This document shows positions 6,856 through 12,650 of a DNA stretch of 13,302 bases, piece after piece. Each line of letters starts with the position of its first letter. The stretch's first letter is position 1. A program made the position numbers and the translations under genes. The DNA is from Candidatus Sodaliphilus limicaballi (GTDB lineage: Bacteria; Bacteroidota; Bacteroidia; Bacteroidales; Muribaculaceae). The notes beneath the pieces are model-generated. The model saw only the letters and a program-made list of their open reading frames with translations, had not been told where the DNA came from and did not search any database. Location: the NCBI GenBank assembly GCA_018065815.1, contig JAGHSP010000179.1:1-13302 (forward strand), in the 5' to 3' direction.

Positions 6856-8559
6856 TTATTTTCCGAGAATTGAGTTGATGATGATGTTGGCATCTTTGAT
6901 GTCAACCGAGCCGTTGCCGTCCACATCGGCGCGTCCGTCGTAGTTGTCGGGCGAGTCTTTGCCCAGGATGATGTTGATGATGATGTTAGCGTCTTTGATG
7001 TCAACCGTGCCGTTGTCGTCCACGTCGCCGGGTATTCCTTCATACATGAACCGGAGCGTGATGGTTCCATCGCTGTTCTTTGTGATGCCGGTGATGGGTT
7101 TGTGCAGGCGTTTCACGCTACCCTCGCCGGTATAGACGCGAGCCGCGGGTGTAGAGCTGTCGGTGAGTTCGTTGTTGCCGTTGTAGGGGTAGAGGTCACC
7201 TGCCTCGTTGGAGAGCGAGCATTTGTTGTCGGCAGCCACGATGGTCATGCGCTGGCGCTGGCCGTTGTTGTTGACGGTGTTGGCATTCCACACTTTTGCG
7301 TCATAGTCCACGTGGGTGACCATGAGTCCATCGCTTGCCATGTATTCTTCCCAGCCGGCTTTCTTGCGGTTCTCGATGATGAAGTATTCGTTGCCGGTGG
7401 GGTCTTGGTCGTTGGCGATGCGATAGGCTTTGCCGCCAGCGGGCACGGGACTGAGGGTGATGATGCTGTTGGGCTCGGCATCTTCAATCTGCATCCAGCC
7501 GAAGAAGTCACGCTCGTAGGCAGTGTAGCCCACGGGCGTGTAGGCGTTGTCGTTGTAGCAGCCGTAGTCCATGAGGCTCCACGATCCCATGCCGTAATAG
7601 CTCATGCTGTTGGTGCAATAGAAGTCGGGCAGACCCAGGCAGTGTGAGAACTCGTGGCAGAAGGTTCCCACGCCGTCGATGGTCGAACTCTTGTCGCTGG
7701 AGCCGTAAAGCTCGTTGAACACGGCAAACTTGCTGATGATCACTTCGCCCATGTCGAGGTTTTTGCCATAGTCGCTGCTGTAGAGGTCCCACTGGCATGG
7801 CCACACGCTCTCGGAGGGTCCGCCTTGAGCCTCTCCGGTGCCGGCATAGAGCACGATGACCACATCGACATATCCGTCGCCGTCGTTGTCATACTGTGTC
7901 CAGTCCACATCCTTGAACATCTCGCATGCTTCGCCCACCATGAGGCCCACGCCCAGGTCGTTGCCGTAGTAGTCATTGCCTCCATACACCTTGCGGTCTT
8001 GCGTGAGGTTGGCCACGCCCAGGATGTCGAATTGTGGCGTGAATTTGCCGAACGACTGGTCGGCGAAGTAGTTATAGGCACTCTTCTCGTTGGTGTTGAA
8101 GTGCTTCTCGAAGTTCTCCTCGGGGTTGCCTTTGAGCTTGAGGTTGTTATATCCCACGAGCACGATGGGAATGCGAGGCGACCCCATGTGCGGAACTTGC
8201 GGTTCGTCGTCTTTGAGGGCAGCTTTTGCCTTGGTGCGTCGAGGGGTGTTGCGGTCGCCGGTGAGAAGTGATGCGTTCTCGGCGATGAAGCTTGCCTCGG
8301 CTGCGCTGCGCTGGCTCATGTTGTGGGCGAGGACGTTGCTGCTGGCATAGTAGAAGTTGCCGTCGCTGGCTTGGGTGAGAGCCATGCCGTCGAGAGTGCG
8401 GTAGCAGTGGCTGCGCTCGTCGCCGGTGAGCTGCACGGTGATGGTAGTGCCGTCGCTCTGCAGGTGCGTGGTTTTTATTCTCTTGGCCGGTACGGCCCAA
8501 GATAGTGCAGTGATAGACAGCGCAATAAGTGACAGTATGGTTCTTTTTCTAATAGTCAT
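6856..8559 (-). CDS. Secreted M6-family metallopeptidase with C-terminal dockerin
   Basis: This 567-residue paralogue of the following gene has a signal peptide (MTIRKR, hydrophobic core, likely cut after SWA at 22) and an N-terminal propeptide-like domain with QSDGTTITVQLTGDE near 34-48. A basic stretch (RRTKAK, 107-112) precedes the M6 catalytic domain. The zinc motif is HEFSHCLGLPD at 302-312, with a Met-turn at M330 (SWSLMDYG). A calcium-type loop DNDGDGYVD at 224-232 is inside the catalytic domain. The protein ends with two dockerin EF-hand-like repeats (D512 and D545, 33 residues apart). It lacks the FN3-like and beta-sandwich modules of its neighbour, going straight from peptidase to dockerin. 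It is first in the two-gene operon, with a promoter at 8588-8618 and an A-rich leader. Both genes should be co-expressed and exported. Confidence 0.9.
   Translation of the reverse strand: MTIRKRTILSLIALSITALSWAVPAKRIKTTHLQSDGTTITVQLTGDERSHCYRTLDGMALTQASDGNFYYASSNVLAHNMSQRSAAEASFIAENASLLTGDRNTPRRTKAKAALKDDEPQVPHMGSPRIPIVLVGYNNLKLKGNPEENFEKHFNTNEKSAYNYFADQSFGKFTPQFDILGVANLTQDRKVYGGNDYYGNDLGVGLMVGEACEMFKDVDWTQYDNDGDGYVDVVIVLYAGTGEAQGGPSESVWPCQWDLYSSDYGKNLDMGEVIISKFAVFNELYGSSDKSSTIDGVGTFCHEFSHCLGLPDFYCTNSMSYYGMGSWSLMDYGCYNDNAYTPVGYTAYERDFFGWMQIEDAEPNSIITLSPVPAGGKAYRIANDQDPTGNEYFIIENRKKAGWEEYMASDGLMVTHVDYDAKVWNANTVNNNGQRQRMTIVAADNKCSLSNEAGDLYPYNGNNELTDSSTPAARVYTGEGSVKRLHKPITGITKNSDGTITLRFMYEGIPGDVDDNGTVDIKDANIIINIILGKDSPDNYDGRADVDGNGSVDIKDANIIINSILGK
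6875..7028. repeat. Near-identical direct DNA repeat encoding the two dockerin calcium loops
   Basis: TTGATGATGATGTT occurs at 6875 and again at 6974. The following ~40 bases of the two copies are nearly identical, both carrying CTTTGATGTCAACCG and GCCGTTG. The 99-base period equals the 33 residues between the two EF-hand-like repeats of the first peptidase. This repeat is expected for a dockerin. The high DNA identity suggests recent duplication or homogenisation, as the dockerin repeats of the second peptidase gene are less alike. Confidence 0.75.
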
Positions 8560-8587
8560 AATTATTTTATTTTTTTTTATTAAGGTG

Positions 8588-8618
8588 TAAAGTTAGTAAT
8601 AATTTGTGACAAAACAAG
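8588..8618 (-). promoter_or_regulatory. Promoter of the M6 peptidase operon with A-rich leader
   Basis: On the minus strand CTTG (8615-8618) is followed by 19 bases and then TAACTTTA (8588-8595), one base off TAnnTTTG. The box ends 29 bases before the A of the ATG at 8559. The leader between them contains a run of nine A's (8570-8578 as T's on the plus strand), typical of Bacteroidetes messages that lack a Shine-Dalgarno sequence. Confidence 0.6.
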
Positions 8619-8650
8619 CAAAAAGTGTGATAAATTTTCTAAAAGTCCTG

Positions 8651-8692
8651 AGAATAGTGGGGAATAGTGGGGAATAGTGGGGAATAGTGGGG
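8651..8692. repeat. Four tandem copies of the 10-mer GGAATAGTGG
   Basis: The first copy starts with A instead of G (AGAATAGTGG, 8651-8660). Three exact copies follow (8661-8690), then GG. The array lies between the end of the epimerase gene and the promoter of the peptidase operon, about 33 bases upstream of the -33 box. The 10-base period is close to one DNA helical turn, so a protein-binding array is possible; a plain short tandem repeat is the simpler reading. Confidence 0.85.
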
Positions 8693-8732
8693 TTTCAACA
8701 AATTGGGTGGGTATAGTTGTGTTACTATGATT

Positions 8733-9743
8733 TTATAACCAGCCGGCTTGCTTGTACCAGTCGATGGCTTCGTTGACGCCTTGTTCAAGGTCGTATTGCG
8801 CCTTGAAACCGAAGTCGCGCTGTGCCGGCGTGGTGTCGCACAGCCAGTTGCGCTGCTTGAGTATCTTGTATTTGTCGTTGTTGAGCGTGGTGGGTTTTAG
8901 CGTCATCTTGCCATACCACGAGAGGATGGCGCACACAATCTTGACTATCCACAGCGGGCACACGACGGGCAGCACATGCTTCTTGCCCAGTGCCTTGCAC
9001 ACGATGGCACGAAATTCCTTCTGCGTGTAACCCCTGTCCTCGCTCATGTAGTAGGCCTTGCGCAGCGGGCCGCGTTCCAGAGCATCCATTACCCCCCGTG
9101 CCAGGTCCTTGACATAGATGAAGGTGAGCATCTGTTTCTTGAATCCCACACTGAAGTCAAATCCCTGCTTGATGCTTTTCATCATGAGGAAGTAGTCCTT
9201 CTCGTGAGGACCGTAAACGCCTGTGCAGCGGAATATTGTGTAAGGGTATTCGCTCTTCATCGTCAGGAAGTGCTCGGCTTTGAGTTTCGACATTCCATAG
9301 CGTGTGTTGGGGTTGGGTACCATGCCTTCGCCAAAGGGGGTGTAACCCTTGTCGTCGCCCATGCCCATGACGCTGAGGCTGCTCATGAGCAGGAACACGC
9401 CGGGGGTGGCGTCGAGAAATTCAAGACTATCTACAAGGGTCCTCATGTAGCCGTTGTTGACACGTTCAAACTCAAGGTAGTTGGTACACTTGGTGGCGCC
9501 CAGGTTGTGAACCACGTAGTCCCACTTGCCATGCTCGTCGATGTGCTCTTTGAGTTGCTTCTCGAGCACGTCGCTGTCGCTGAAATCAAGTTCGATGAAA
9601 TTGATGCGAGGGTCTTGCAGGAATTCCCTGTTAGTAGATTTGCGCACTGCGGCCCATGTCTCGTGTCCGCGCTTGAGTGCTTCCTCAACGAGGAACCCGC
9701 CTATGAAACCACCGGCACCGGTGATGAGTATTTTCTTGTTCAT
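8733..9743 (-). CDS. NAD(P)-dependent epimerase/dehydratase (extended SDR family)
   Basis: This 336-residue cytoplasmic enzyme belongs to the extended short-chain dehydrogenase/reductase family, which acts on nucleotide sugars or other sugar- and steroid-like substrates. The Rossmann fold nucleotide motif GAGGFIG is at residues 9-15. The catalytic pair Y149-x-x-x-K153 (YGMSK) is present, with serines at 121-124 as the usual third residue, followed by the FRCTGVYGP motif common in this family. The C-terminal half is variable and has a hydrophobic stretch near 263-275 (CPLWIVKIVCAIL), often seen in 3-beta-HSD-like members. The exact substrate cannot be read. The neighbouring genes give no clue to a pathway. 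It is transcribed alone from a promoter that overlaps that of the divergent lipoprotein gene. Confidence 0.9.
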   Translation of the reverse strand: MNKKILITGAGGFIGGFLVEEALKRGHETWAAVRKSTNREFLQDPRINFIELDFSDSDVLEKQLKEHIDEHGKWDYVVHNLGATKCTNYLEFERVNNGYMRTLVDSLEFLDATPGVFLLMSSLSVMGMGDDKGYTPFGEGMVPNPNTRYGMSKLKAEHFLTMKSEYPYTIFRCTGVYGPHEKDYFLMMKSIKQGFDFSVGFKKQMLTFIYVKDLARGVMDALERGPLRKAYYMSEDRGYTQKEFRAIVCKALGKKHVLPVVCPLWIVKIVCAILSWYGKMTLKPTTLNNDKYKILKQRNWLCDTTPAQRDFGFKAQYDLEQGVNEAIDWYKQAGWL

Positions 9744-9771
9744 GTCTTGGATGTCTTGTATTATTTTGATG

Positions 9772-9803
9772 CAAAGTTAGTTCATTTTTGTGAATTACTC
9801 AAA
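9772..9803 (-). promoter_or_regulatory. Epimerase promoter (perfect TTTG-N20-TAnnTTTG)
   Basis: On the minus strand TTTG (9800-9803), 20 bases, then TAACTTTG (9772-9779). Both boxes match the Bacteroidetes consensus exactly. The box ends 29 bases before the ATG at 9743. The promoter shares 9787-9803 with the promoter firing in the other direction. Confidence 0.8.
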
Positions 9804-9818
9804 TTTTTACTATCTTTG
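9787..9818 (+). promoter_or_regulatory. Lipoprotein promoter (perfect TTTG-N20-TAnnTTTG), interleaved with the epimerase promoter
   Basis: On the plus strand TTTG (9787-9790), 20 bases, then TATCTTTG (9811-9818). Each promoter's -33 box lies in the other's spacer. The two are arranged symmetrically about 9795. The predicted transcript starts near 9823 and has a leader of about 75 bases. Confidence 0.8.
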
Positions 9819-9830
9819 CGGTGGAATTAA

Positions 9831-9848
9831 ACTAAAAGCGTTTTTAGT
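9831..9848 (+). promoter_or_regulatory. Small stem-loop in the lipoprotein leader
   Basis: ACTAAAA (9831-9837) and TTTTAGT (9842-9848) form a perfect 7-bp stem with a GCGT loop, about 10 bases into the predicted leader and 50 bases before the start codon. The stem is AT-rich and no T-run follows, so it is not a good terminator. A role in message stability or translation is possible but unproven. Confidence 0.35.
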
Positions 9849-9898
9849 AGTCCAAATAGTGACAAACAAATTTAGAAACCACCTAAAATATTACAGCT

Positions 9899-10276
9899 AT
9901 GAAGAAGATTTACCAACTGATGATAATAATGATACTGGGAGCAGTATCCACTTCATGTGTAAATAATAACCCTTATTATGACGAGCCCTTCCTGGGCACT
10001 TGGGATGCAGTGTCTTATGTTGAGTATGACCGCGAGTATGACTTGCGTCCCGGCGAGTGGCATCGCTATGTGTTTTACAGCGACGGAACTGGAGCCTATG
10101 AGCAAGCTGATGGTCTGCGCACCCGTTTCTACTGGGATGAATATGGCCGCGACCGTATAGAATTGCGTCACAATGACGGCTTGCATGAGACGCTGTATTT
10201 CGACTTCGACCGTGCAGGATATCTGTTGCTCAGCACTTATCACGATTTCCGCAAATATTACGTTTACCACTGGTAA
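9899..10276 (+). CDS. Small lipoprotein, possibly lipocalin-like
   Basis: This 125-residue protein starts with a lipoprotein signal peptide: MKK, hydrophobic core, and Cys20 in the loose lipobox VSTSC, as is usual in Bacteroidetes. The mature part is rich in aromatic and charged residues and predicted beta strands. It opens with LGTWDAVSY (residues 32-40), which recalls the GxW motif of lipocalin-like domains. Further strand-like segments are YVFYSDGTGAYE, RIELRHNDG and TLYFDFDRAGYLLLST. I do not recognise a specific family, and ligand and partner are unknown. It is a single gene with its own promoter and a strong hairpin terminator, and is divergent from the epimerase. Placement in the outer or inner membrane is inferred from the lipid anchor only. 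Confidence 0.8.
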   Translation: MKKIYQLMIIMILGAVSTSCVNNNPYYDEPFLGTWDAVSYVEYDREYDLRPGEWHRYVFYSDGTGAYEQADGLRTRFYWDEYGRDRIELRHNDGLHETLYFDFDRAGYLLLSTYHDFRKYYVYHW

Positions 10277-10299
10277 AATTAGCGAAACAAGATAGCAAT

Positions 10300-10331
10300 A
10301 CGCCCCGGTAACCCAAAAGTTGCCGGGGCGT
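10300..10331. terminator. GC-rich hairpin between convergent genes, likely bidirectional terminator
   Basis: ACGCCCCGGTAAC (10300-10312) pairs with GTTGCCGGGGCGT (10319-10331): a 13-bp stem with one G-T pair and a CCAAAA loop. It sits between the lipoprotein stop (10276) and the stop of the convergent TPR gene (10364). A clear T-run is lacking on both strands, so termination may depend mainly on stem strength. Confidence 0.7.
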
Positions 10332-10363
10332 TATCGTTATGTCATCGTTATCGTAGCGCTGCG

Positions 10364-11977
10364 TCAAGGATTTTCTTGTGCTTCTTTGAGTCGCTTGATG
10401 TGTGCCAGCTCGTGGATTGCGTAGTCGTGGCTGTTGGGGTGGTCGAGCAGGCTGGTGAAGAGTTCTTCGGCTTCGTCGAGCATGTTGAACTCGATGAACA
10501 AGAATCCCTTGCGTCGCTTGAGGAATTCAAGCAAGTTGTTCCATTTATCCACGTCGGCATCATTGTCGTTCTTGAGCATTTCCTGCACGTTTTGCCCCAG
10601 GCGGTCGATGCTAGCCAGTCCTCTCGCGTCGCCAGTGTTGGCAAGCACGTTGATGTGCTCCATCACATGCTTAATATTGCCTGAACCGACTGCGATGTCG
10701 AGGAAATAGTATGCCCTGATGGGATTCGATATCTCCATGTAGCAGAATCCCAGATGATAGCACACATCGTAGAACAGCTCTTGGTAACGACCGTCATCGG
10801 CAAAAAAGTTGGGTTTAATCGAGAAGAACAGGTTCTCAAGGTGGAGTATGGCGTCGTAGTAACGCTCTTCGTTGAAGTAGCGCATACCCCAGTAGTAGTT
10901 GTAGGCCAAGTTGGTGTTGTCAATGGTCCACAGGAGGTACTGCTCATCGGTGAGCGGCTCGCCGTCGCGATGCTTGATTTGTGTTTCCTTCCACATGTAG
11001 TCCACTTCGTCCATTTTCTTCTTGGGCGACGTCTTGTCGACTGCGGTGAGCACCGAGGTGCTGCGGGGCAGTTCTTTTCGTGGCCGCGTGGGGCCTACGG
11101 GGTCGGGGACGAGTGTGGCTGTGATGCGCACATAGTGCGATATGTTGTCGTGGCCTGCCTGGGTGACGCACATGGAGATGTGCCTCACTGTGTCGTCGTG
11201 CGGCATGGTGTAGGCGAGCGTGGCGGTGGCGCACTCGCTGGTCCATGACGAGGCATCATCGCTCACGATGAGGCCTGGCAGGGAGGTCAAGGCGATGTCG
11301 TTGTGGTCGGTGAGCACCTTCACACCCTGGCTGTTGCTCAGCGTGAGGCTCTTGTAGATGACATCTTGCAGGTCGAATGTGGTGTAGAGGAACAATTTGA
11401 GCGTGAACTTGACGGTGTCGTTCTCGCGGTAGGTGAAAGGGGCGCCGTGCTGTGCCTTGATTTCGCCTTCCTCAATCAGGTAATCCTTGTGTTTCGACTT
11501 GGCGAGACGAGTTTCCCAGTCGCTGCTGTCGTTGCCAGTGTCCTTGATGGAGTCGTCAATCCATTGCGAAATCGTGCGGTGGTAGTGGAAACAGGCGGCA
11601 AGCTTGTTGGAGAACGACTTGTCGTCGATGCGGTCGTCGCTGAATGCGATGTGCATGTGGGCGGTGTTACCGTTGTCGTCAATGCTGTAAGAGAACTTCA
11701 ACACTTTCACGCATTGGTTGTAGTTGTTGCATGCGGCACGCACCTCGTTGATATGGTTGGTGTTGACCTCCTTAAACGAGGGATAGAACACGCTGACGAA
11801 GCTGTCGTCGCCATCGACCTCGGCAACGAAGTAACCACCTTGATAGGTGAACGTGTAGCTGGTGGTGCCGTTTTCCTTGTCCACCTCGCCTTTGCTCGTG
11901 ATGTTGTTTTTCTTGAAGAAGGTTTCAAGTTCCTTTTTCACCGATATTGTGCCTTGATTGCGCTTGAATGAAAACAT
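10364..11977 (-). CDS. TPR protein of unknown function with YbjN-like N-terminal region
   Basis: I chose the ATG at 11977 (MFSFKRNQGTISVKKEL, 537 residues). Starting 54 bases earlier would add an unlikely His/Leu-rich tail. No signal peptide is seen, so it is probably cytoplasmic. Residues about 12-145 alternate strands and helices (LETFFKKNNI, YQGGYFVAEVDGD, VRAACNNYNQ, NTAHMHIAFSD) in a way that recalls YbjN or type III chaperone-like folds; this is a weak resemblance. About 170-292 is beta-rich and unrecognised. A Pro/Lys-rich linker (PRKELPRS, TSPKKKMDE) follows, then helical TPR-like repeats near 354-387, 398-435 and 482-516 (for example YYDAILHLENLF, DEAEELFTSLLD). TPRs usually bind proteins. 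It lies 67 bp after aroK on the same strand, so co-transcription is possible; a poor -7-like box (TACTTTAT, 11995-12002) could also serve. Confidence 0.75.
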   Translation of the reverse strand: MFSFKRNQGTISVKKELETFFKKNNITSKGEVDKENGTTSYTFTYQGGYFVAEVDGDDSFVSVFYPSFKEVNTNHINEVRAACNNYNQCVKVLKFSYSIDDNGNTAHMHIAFSDDRIDDKSFSNKLAACFHYHRTISQWIDDSIKDTGNDSSDWETRLAKSKHKDYLIEEGEIKAQHGAPFTYRENDTVKFTLKLFLYTTFDLQDVIYKSLTLSNSQGVKVLTDHNDIALTSLPGLIVSDDASSWTSECATATLAYTMPHDDTVRHISMCVTQAGHDNISHYVRITATLVPDPVGPTRPRKELPRSTSVLTAVDKTSPKKKMDEVDYMWKETQIKHRDGEPLTDEQYLLWTIDNTNLAYNYYWGMRYFNEERYYDAILHLENLFFSIKPNFFADDGRYQELFYDVCYHLGFCYMEISNPIRAYYFLDIAVGSGNIKHVMEHINVLANTGDARGLASIDRLGQNVQEMLKNDNDADVDKWNNLLEFLKRRKGFLFIEFNMLDEAEELFTSLLDHPNSHDYAIHELAHIKRLKEAQENP

Positions 11978-12044
11978 AGATAAATGGTGTAATAATAAAG
12001 TATAGTGTGTTATGTGGTAATGTAATAGCAATAATCATGCCATG

Positions 12045-12581
12045 TCACTCCTGCATGAGCAGTCGTGCCAGTGCATGTGCTGTGTTGTCTATTTCCTCGA
12101 TGCTTTCCAGCAGGGTGGAGTCGAAGGAGAGCATCGCCTTGCTATAATGCTGCTCGCGCTGTGCCAGGTGCGCGGTGACATAGTCCAGCAGGTCGTTATC
12201 GTCCATGGCGGCGATGAGCGGACGTTTAGCCTTCTGCTCGGGCAGCGACAGGCGTGAGGCGATGCGCTGTGCCGATGTGGTGAGCCAGATGGTGGTGCCG
12301 CGGCTGTTCATGAGTTCCATGTTGCCGGGCTGGCAGGGTGTGCCGCCGCCGCATGCCACGATGACTCCGGGCATTGCAGCCACCTCGTCGAGGCAGCGGC
12401 GCTCTATCTCGCGGAACCCTTGCTCGCCCACCTGGGCAAAGATTTCCTTGACGGTGGCTTCGCAGCGTTCCTCGATGTAGTCGTCGAGGTCAATGAAGGG
12501 CAGGTGCATGTGGCGTGCAAGAGCCATGCCCAGTGTGGTCTTGCCGCAACCCATATAGCCGATGAGAAAAATAGTGTTCAT
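12045..12581 (-). CDS. aroK: Shikimate kinase
   Basis: This 178-residue cytoplasmic enzyme phosphorylates shikimate to shikimate 3-phosphate with ATP in the pathway to chorismate and aromatic amino acids. Visible landmarks are the Walker A loop GYMGCGKTT (8-16), the shikimate-binding DLD at 31-33 (D33) and FREIE with R57. They continue with the GGG motif at 78-80, the lid arginine in KRPL (R120), and the C-terminal QRxxxY pair (R142, Y146). All expected catalytic and binding residues are present and the length is normal. The start is the ATG at 12581. An earlier in-frame ATG at 12599 lies upstream of the -7 box and is rejected. It diverges from RNase HI and may be co-transcribed with the TPR gene downstream. 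Confidence 0.95.
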   Translation of the reverse strand: MNTIFLIGYMGCGKTTLGMALARHMHLPFIDLDDYIEERCEATVKEIFAQVGEQGFREIERRCLDEVAAMPGVIVACGGGTPCQPGNMELMNSRGTTIWLTTSAQRIASRLSLPEQKAKRPLIAAMDDNDLLDYVTAHLAQREQHYSKAMLSFDSTLLESIEEIDNTAHALARLLMQE

Positions 12582-12588
12582 AATAATG

Positions 12589-12596
12589 CAAAGGTA
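12589..12596 (-). promoter_or_regulatory. -7 box of the aroK promoter, almost leaderless
   Basis: TACCTTTG on the minus strand matches TAnnTTTG and ends 8 bases before the A of the aroK ATG, the same distance as for the T9SS-like mini-protein gene. I do not see a good TTG at the expected -33 position, so this is a weaker call than the others. Confidence 0.5.
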
Positions 12597-12619
12597 CACA
12601 AAATTTCAATAATATTTTG

Positions 12620-12627
12620 TACTTTTG
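12620..12627 (+). promoter_or_regulatory. -7 box of the RNase HI promoter
   Basis: TACTTTTG on the plus strand matches TAnnTTTG and ends 24 bases before the ATG at 12651. No good TTTG lies 19-21 bases upstream. The box is 24 bases away from the divergent aroK -7 box, so the two promoters share the same short region. Confidence 0.5.
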
Positions 12628-12628
12628 C

Positions 12629-12642
12629 AAAAAAAAAAAAAA
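12629..12642 (+). repeat. Run of 14 A's in the RNase HI leader
   Basis: Fourteen consecutive A's lie directly after the -7 box, covering the predicted transcription start and most of the short leader. A-rich leaders favour translation in Bacteroidetes, but a homopolymer of this length is also prone to length change during replication and to polymerase slippage. Confidence 0.85.
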
Positions 12643-12650
12643 TCAAACCG

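Noticed and set aside
7654..8271. 205-residue open frame on the plus strand
   Set aside because: It is antisense to the first M6 peptidase gene with the same reversed composition and no recognisable domain.
8651..8692. A CRISPR or integration repeat
   Set aside because: Units are 10 bases with no spacers and no integrase nearby; a simple tandem array.
11303..11971. 222-residue open frame on the plus strand
   Set aside because: It lies fully antisense to the TPR gene, has a Val-rich composition typical of a reversed reading, and has no family resemblance or promoter.
11978..12031. An earlier start of the TPR protein adding 18 residues
   Set aside because: The extra stretch is His/Leu/Tyr-rich low-complexity sequence read from an AT-rich intergenic gap; the protein-like sequence begins at 11977.
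12582..12599. An earlier aroK start at 12599
   Set aside because: It adds six residues not typical of shikimate kinases and lies upstream of the -7 box, so it would not be on the transcript.
12420..12650. A longer reading frame extending RNase HI upstream
   Set aside because: It would overlap aroK on the other strand, its residues match no RNase H domain, and a -7 box lies inside it shortly before the ATG at 12651.
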